NCBI RefSeq assembly: GCF_030347395.1 | Contig: NZ_CP128170.1 | Location: 2,604,001-2,668,000, forward strand | Direction of reading: 5' to 3' | From: Microbacterium sp. ET2 | GTDB lineage: Bacteria; Actinomycetota; Actinomycetes; Actinomycetales; Microbacteriaceae | Length of the DNA: 64,000 bases | Shown here: positions 60,645 to 64,000 of the stretch, piece after piece | How the letters are laid out: each line of letters starts with the position of its first letter | Numbering within the stretch: position 1 is the stretch's first letter | Notes under the pieces: generated by a model | What the model was told of the DNA's origin: nothing | Seen by the model: the letters and a program-made list of their open reading frames with translations, nothing else | The model's database searches: none | Program-made: the position numbers and the translations under genes

Positions 60645-62335
60645 GTCGTGGTCTCCAGGGTGCGACGGCGGGTCCAGACGAGGGCGAGGCCGGGAAGCGA
60701 GGCGACCAGGGCCATCAGCCCGAAGGCGGCGCTGGTGGCGAAGGCTTGGGCTGTGGTGAGGCCGGCGATCGGAAGCAGCGCGACGGCGGCGCCCTCGCGC
60801 ATGCCCCAGCCGCCGACCGAGATCGGCAGCAGCATCGCGAAGAGTACGAGCGGGATCACCGCGAAGACCGCTCCGAGGGGGAGCGGGGCGCCGACGGCGG
60901 CGGCGCAGCATGCGAACGCCGCGAGGATGCACACTGTCGCCCCGGCACTGAGGAGCACCTGGGCCGGGAGCACACCCGGGGCAGCGAGGCTCCGGCGGGT
61001 GCCGTCGACGAGCCGACCCAGCCAGGAGCCGGAGGCGGGCGGAGCGAACCGCACGCGCAGGATGAGGATGAGCCCGGCGGCCGCGAGGGCCAGGAGCGCC
61101 GCCGAGATGCCCGCGGCGAGTGCGGGAGGCCACGTGATGCCGCCGGAGGCGAAGAGGGTGGCGAGGAAGGCGGCGGCGAAGACCGCGAGAAGGGCGACCT
61201 GGCCGACGCCCCGCTCGACGACGACGGCCCCCACCGATCGACCGAGCGTGGCCTGGTGGCGGGTGCGGGCGGCGCGGGCGGCGTCTCCGACGACCCCGCC
61301 GGGCAGGGTGGTGTTGACCAGCTGGGCGAGGAAGTACTCGCGGATCGCATGGCCGCCCGAGAGGTCGATGCCGAGCGGGGCGGCGGTCACCCGCCAGCGG
61401 AGCGCGGAGAGAACGGTGTGGGTGGCGAGGAGGACGCAGGCGGCGAGCAGCCACCAGGGGTTCGCGGTGAACAGGATGTCGAGCACGTCGACCCCGCCGG
61501 CGACCTGCCACACGACCACGAGGATCGCCACGGTGATGATGGCCTGGCCGAGGCGGATGAGCGCGGGCCGGCCCGAGTCATCCGCATTCCGACGCAGTTC
61601 ATGGATGTCGACGCCGAACGACCACGCCAACAGGGCCGCGGTGACGATCACGATCGCGATCGCGACGGGAGCCGGGAGGAACGGGATCTGCAGTGCGATG
61701 AGGGCGATGAGCTGGAGGACGCAGATGACCTTGCGGCTGTACCGGGGGCGGACGGGGCCGTTCAGCCACGGGTAGGCGAGGGCGGCGGCGCCGAAGAGGT
61801 AGCGGGGGAGGCCGAGGAGGATCGCGAGGGGGCCGGCGGGTCCGAGCCCGGCGAGCAGGGCGAGGACCAGGGCGAAGGCCGAGTCGACCTCCATGTCGAA
61901 GCTCGCCCCGAATCGTGACGACAGCCCCTGGCGGCGGGCGAGGTATCCGTCGACGCCGTCGAGGCTGAGCGCGACGATGCTGACCGCGATGACCGCGACG
62001 GGGTGACCGCCGCCGGCGAAGAGGACGGCGAGGAGGAAGGCCACGACGGTGAGCCGGATGAGGGTGACCACGTTCGCGCCGCCGAGACGTGCGAACGGGT
62101 GGTGACGGGAGAGGGCGACGGTGGACCCGACGAGCGCGAGGGTGAGCGCCGCCGCGGCGGCCAGGATCGCCTCGATCGGAAGACCGATGGCAAGGGTCCC
62201 CGCCATCGCCGCGCCGAGGCAGATGAGGGTCAGGGGCGTGAACCGGGACACAGCGGGCCGGTTTTCGGCCGTGTCGGAGTGACCGGCCGCGGCGTGCGGT
62301 GCTCCCGTGGCCGTGCTCTCACGGGCGACGGTCAT
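60641..62335 (-). CDS. CDP-alcohol phosphatidyltransferase fused to LPG-synthase-like flippase domain
   Basis: 564 residues, about 14 membrane helices. Residues ~75-235 carry the CDP-alcohol phosphatidyltransferase motif complete: LDGVDGYLARRQG then FGASFDMEVD (DxxDGxxAR...GxxxDxxxD). Residues ~255-560 are an LPG-synthase/UPF0104 transmembrane domain, with the family block LVNTTLPGGVVGDAARAART and SVGGWGMREGAAV. The pairing suggests one protein that makes and moves or recognises a phospholipid; the alcohol substrate is unknown. The start at 62335 has TAGCGT 6 nt upstream. Confidence 0.88.
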   Translation of the reverse strand: MTVARESTATGAPHAAAGHSDTAENRPAVSRFTPLTLICLGAAMAGTLAIGLPIEAILAAAAALTLALVGSTVALSRHHPFARLGGANVVTLIRLTVVAFLLAVLFAGGGHPVAVIAVSIVALSLDGVDGYLARRQGLSSRFGASFDMEVDSAFALVLALLAGLGPAGPLAILLGLPRYLFGAAALAYPWLNGPVRPRYSRKVICVLQLIALIALQIPFLPAPVAIAIVIVTAALLAWSFGVDIHELRRNADDSGRPALIRLGQAIITVAILVVVWQVAGGVDVLDILFTANPWWLLAACVLLATHTVLSALRWRVTAAPLGIDLSGGHAIREYFLAQLVNTTLPGGVVGDAARAARTRHQATLGRSVGAVVVERGVGQVALLAVFAAAFLATLFASGGITWPPALAAGISAALLALAAAGLILILRVRFAPPASGSWLGRLVDGTRRSLAAPGVLPAQVLLSAGATVCILAAFACCAAAVGAPLPLGAVFAVIPLVLFAMLLPISVGGWGMREGAAVALLPIAGLTTAQAFATSAAFGLMALVASLPGLALVWTRRRTLETTT

Positions 62336-62341
62336 GACTCG

Positions 62342-62347
62342 ACGCTA
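62342..62347 (-). promoter_or_regulatory. -10 element of the lipid/ABC/glycosyltransferase operon
   Basis: Minus-strand TAGCGT, 6 nt before the ATG at 62335. Its first three bases are the TAG stop of the upstream DUF421 gene. Confidence 0.55.
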
Positions 62348-62875
62348 CCGCCCGCGCGAGCGGGTGGCGCTGATTGCGAGGTCTCCGAGGGCTGAACCGT
62401 CGCCAAGGGAGCTCTTCGGGATGACGCTGATCCGACCGTTGCTCTCGAGGATGACGGCGGCGATCGCGGCGAGATCGCCCTGCCCGGTCTGCCGCACCGC
62501 CTGCGTCACATCAGCCGGCGACACCCGGTTGCGCTTGAGGCTGGAATGGTCCATCCGGCCGTCGCGGAGGAGCACGCTCGGCTCGGCGGTCACGGCCTTG
62601 CGGGCGCCGCCGGACCGGGAGGTGACGAAGGCGACGACGATCTGCAGGATCACGAGGAGGAGGAGCGCGGCCGCCCCCTCCCAGAACGACACGTCGGAGC
62701 TCAGCAGGATCGTCGCGAGCGTCGAGCCGAGTGCGACCGTCACGATGAAATCGAAGGCGTTGAGCTGCGCGAGCGTGCGCTTCCCCGATACGCGAAGGGA
62801 GACGATGAGGGCCGCGTAGGCGGCGACCCCGACGGCGATGACGCGGAGGATGTCGGACCAGCTGTCGAACCACAT
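62345..62875 (-). CDS. DUF421/YetF-like membrane protein
   Basis: 176 residues. Three N-terminal helices (ILRVIAVGVAAYAALIVSLRVSGKRTLAQLNAFDFIVTVALGSTLA is the DUF421 signature) are followed by the cytoplasmic domain with LKRNRVSPADVTQAVRQTGQ and AAVILESNGRISVIPK, as in Bacillus YetF-type proteins. Function unknown. The start has TACCGT 6 nt upstream. Confidence 0.92.
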   Translation of the reverse strand: MWFDSWSDILRVIAVGVAAYAALIVSLRVSGKRTLAQLNAFDFIVTVALGSTLATILLSSDVSFWEGAAALLLLVILQIVVAFVTSRSGGARKAVTAEPSVLLRDGRMDHSSLKRNRVSPADVTQAVRQTGQGDLAAIAAVILESNGRISVIPKSSLGDGSALGDLAISATRSRGR

Positions 62876-62881
62876 CCGGCC

Positions 62882-62887
62882 ACGGTA
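62882..62887 (-). promoter_or_regulatory. -10 element of the DUF421 gene
   Basis: Minus-strand TACCGT, 6 nt before the ATG at 62875. Confidence 0.5.
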
Positions 62888-62967
62888 GGCGCGCGTGGGG
62901 TCTGCGGCGAACCGGGTTGCGCGACGGAATGTCTCTCGCTATCCGCGACGCGGGAAGGCCCAGGACA

Positions 62968-64000
62968 TCACGCCGCGGTGACCTCGGCCTCATCGGCCTC
63001 CTCGCGGGGGTCTATCCCGAAATTGTCGCGGAACACGAAATCGGGGTCGTAGCGTCGCTTGATCTCGCGCAGGCGGGCCAGGGTCGCGGGTGGGAAGGCC
63101 TCGCGGATGCGCTCGGGGCGCAGGGACGAATCGAAGCTGAGATAGGCACCTGTGCTGTGGGCCGCGATGTCGCGCCACGCGGCATCCACTCGCGCCTCAC
63201 TGCCGCCGAGGGCCAGGGCGGAGAAGGCGGCGGAACGGTGTGCGTAGGCAGTGGCGTCGGGCGAGACGTCGGAGACGGCACCGCCCACCGCCCGGAGCTG
63301 GAAGAAGGCGATCGCGCCGGTGCCCAGCATCCGCTCGGTGGCCTCCGCGACCTCGGGGGTGATCCGTTCCAGCATGCCCGAGCGGGAGTACGGTTCGCCG
63401 GCGCCGTGCTGCGGCCCGAGGTCGGCGTTGGCCATCACCTGGGCGTAGGTCGTCAGCTGGACCGATTGCTGCACGAGCGGCGCGAGATCCGCGAACGGCT
63501 GGAGCCGGTCGACGATCGTGGTCGGGTCGTCCGCATCCACCATGCCGTACAGCTGGACGATGTGCGGCTCTCCCTGCTGCGTCCGTGCGGTGAGGAGGAA
63601 GAGCGTGGTGTCGCGCGGGGCCCCGGTCATCATCCGGCCGAAGTCGACGAGGAAGCCGGCGAGGTCGTCGACCGCGAAGGCGAGCTGCACCCAGGCCACA
63701 CGATCGACCTCGACGGCTTCGAACTCGAAGCCGGTGACGATGCCGAGGTTCGCACCCGCGCCGCGGACGGCCCAGAACAGATCGGGGTGATGATCTTCGT
63801 CGGCACGCACGAGGCTGCCGTCGGCGAGCATGATCTCGGCGGCGCGCAGCCGATCGATGGTGAGCCCGTGCGATCGGGAGAGGAAGCCGATGCCGCCGGC
63901 GGTGGCGAGCCCCCCGACGCCGACCCCGCCGTAGTCGCCCGAGCTGAGCGCCCACCCGTACTCCGACAGGGCGGCGGCGACCTCCATCCATCGCGCTCCG
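62968..64000 (-). CDS. FAD-linked oxidoreductase, berberine-bridge-enzyme type (N-terminus beyond window)
   Basis: The last 343 residues are visible; the frame is open at the window end. SSGDYGGVGVGGLATAGGIGFLSRSHGLTID is the FAD-binding PCMH/type-4 fold, LFWAVRGAGANLGIVTGFEF is its second block, and the C-terminus RYDPDFVFRDNF is the berberine-like (BBE) tail. The flavinylation His and Cys cannot be checked: the His would lie upstream, and the usual GxCxxVGxxG Cys position reads GVGVGGLATAGG (no Cys). The substrate is unknown. Confidence 0.87.
   Translation of the reverse strand, partial: GARWMEVAAALSEYGWALSSGDYGGVGVGGLATAGGIGFLSRSHGLTIDRLRAAEIMLADGSLVRADEDHHPDLFWAVRGAGANLGIVTGFEFEAVEVDRVAWVQLAFAVDDLAGFLVDFGRMMTGAPRDTTLFLLTARTQQGEPHIVQLYGMVDADDPTTIVDRLQPFADLAPLVQQSVQLTTYAQVMANADLGPQHGAGEPYSRSGMLERITPEVAEATERMLGTGAIAFFQLRAVGGAVSDVSPDATAYAHRSAAFSALALGGSEARVDAAWRDIAAHSTGAYLSFDSSLRPERIREAFPPATLARLREIKRRYDPDFVFRDNFGIDPREEADEAEVTAA

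Overview
The window is about 70% G+C, densely packed with overlapping ATGA/GTGA gene junctions, and its protein families point to a high-GC actinobacterium. The best fit is the Microbacteriaceae (Microbacterium-like), inferred from family content, not from a search. Many genes appear to be transcribed without a leader: a TANNNT -10 hexamer sits exactly 6-7 nt before the start codon of at least 17 genes.

Layout. 1-11852: housekeeping genes: a cupin fragment, Ppx/GppA phosphatase, coaA, glmS, and the acpS-alr-tsaE and tsaB-rimI-tsaD clusters (cell wall, CoA/ACP and t6A tRNA modification). 11866-23224: an accessory locus resembling mycobacterial iniBAC. It has two acidic IniB-like proteins sharing one core, two adjacent dynamin-like GTPases (IniA/IniC-like), a four-helix membrane protein, an Hsp70-type ATPase with a membrane anchor and a Gly/Thr/Asp repeat tail, and a large ATPase-LuxR regulator split by a one-base frameshift. 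23438-27230: solitary groES behind two CIRCE operators, a RarD permease, an NAD(P)-binding protein and a LivK-type lipoprotein. 27562-31609: livHMGF on the opposite strand, with LivH carrying an unusual extracellular domain. 31821-41709: guaB, guaB3 and guaA (GMP synthesis), mixed with a DUF559 protein, a TMEM175 channel, an MFS/TetR pair, SURF1 and small conserved genes. 41853-50043: a glycosyltransferase, a ClpP pair whose second member lacks the catalytic serine, an MBL hydrolase/TetR pair, a frameshifted LigD-type polymerase gene, a ClgR/PopR-like regulator, a Bax-inhibitor-like protein, GDPD and DUF3140. 50212-54984: an oleA-oleBC-oleD cluster for head-to-head long-chain olefin synthesis. 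54981-62335: a minus-strand operon with a CDP-alcohol phosphatidyltransferase/LPG-synthase-like fusion, an NMT1/THI5-type ABC transporter (permease frameshifted) and two GT4 glycosyltransferases. 62345-64000: DUF421 and a truncated FAD-linked oxidase.

The intergenic DNA holds several families of short inverted repeats. One copy lies in frame inside the OleB-OleC linker. Three otherwise intact genes are each broken by an apparent one-base shift, two of them at short homopolymers, so sequencing error must be considered.
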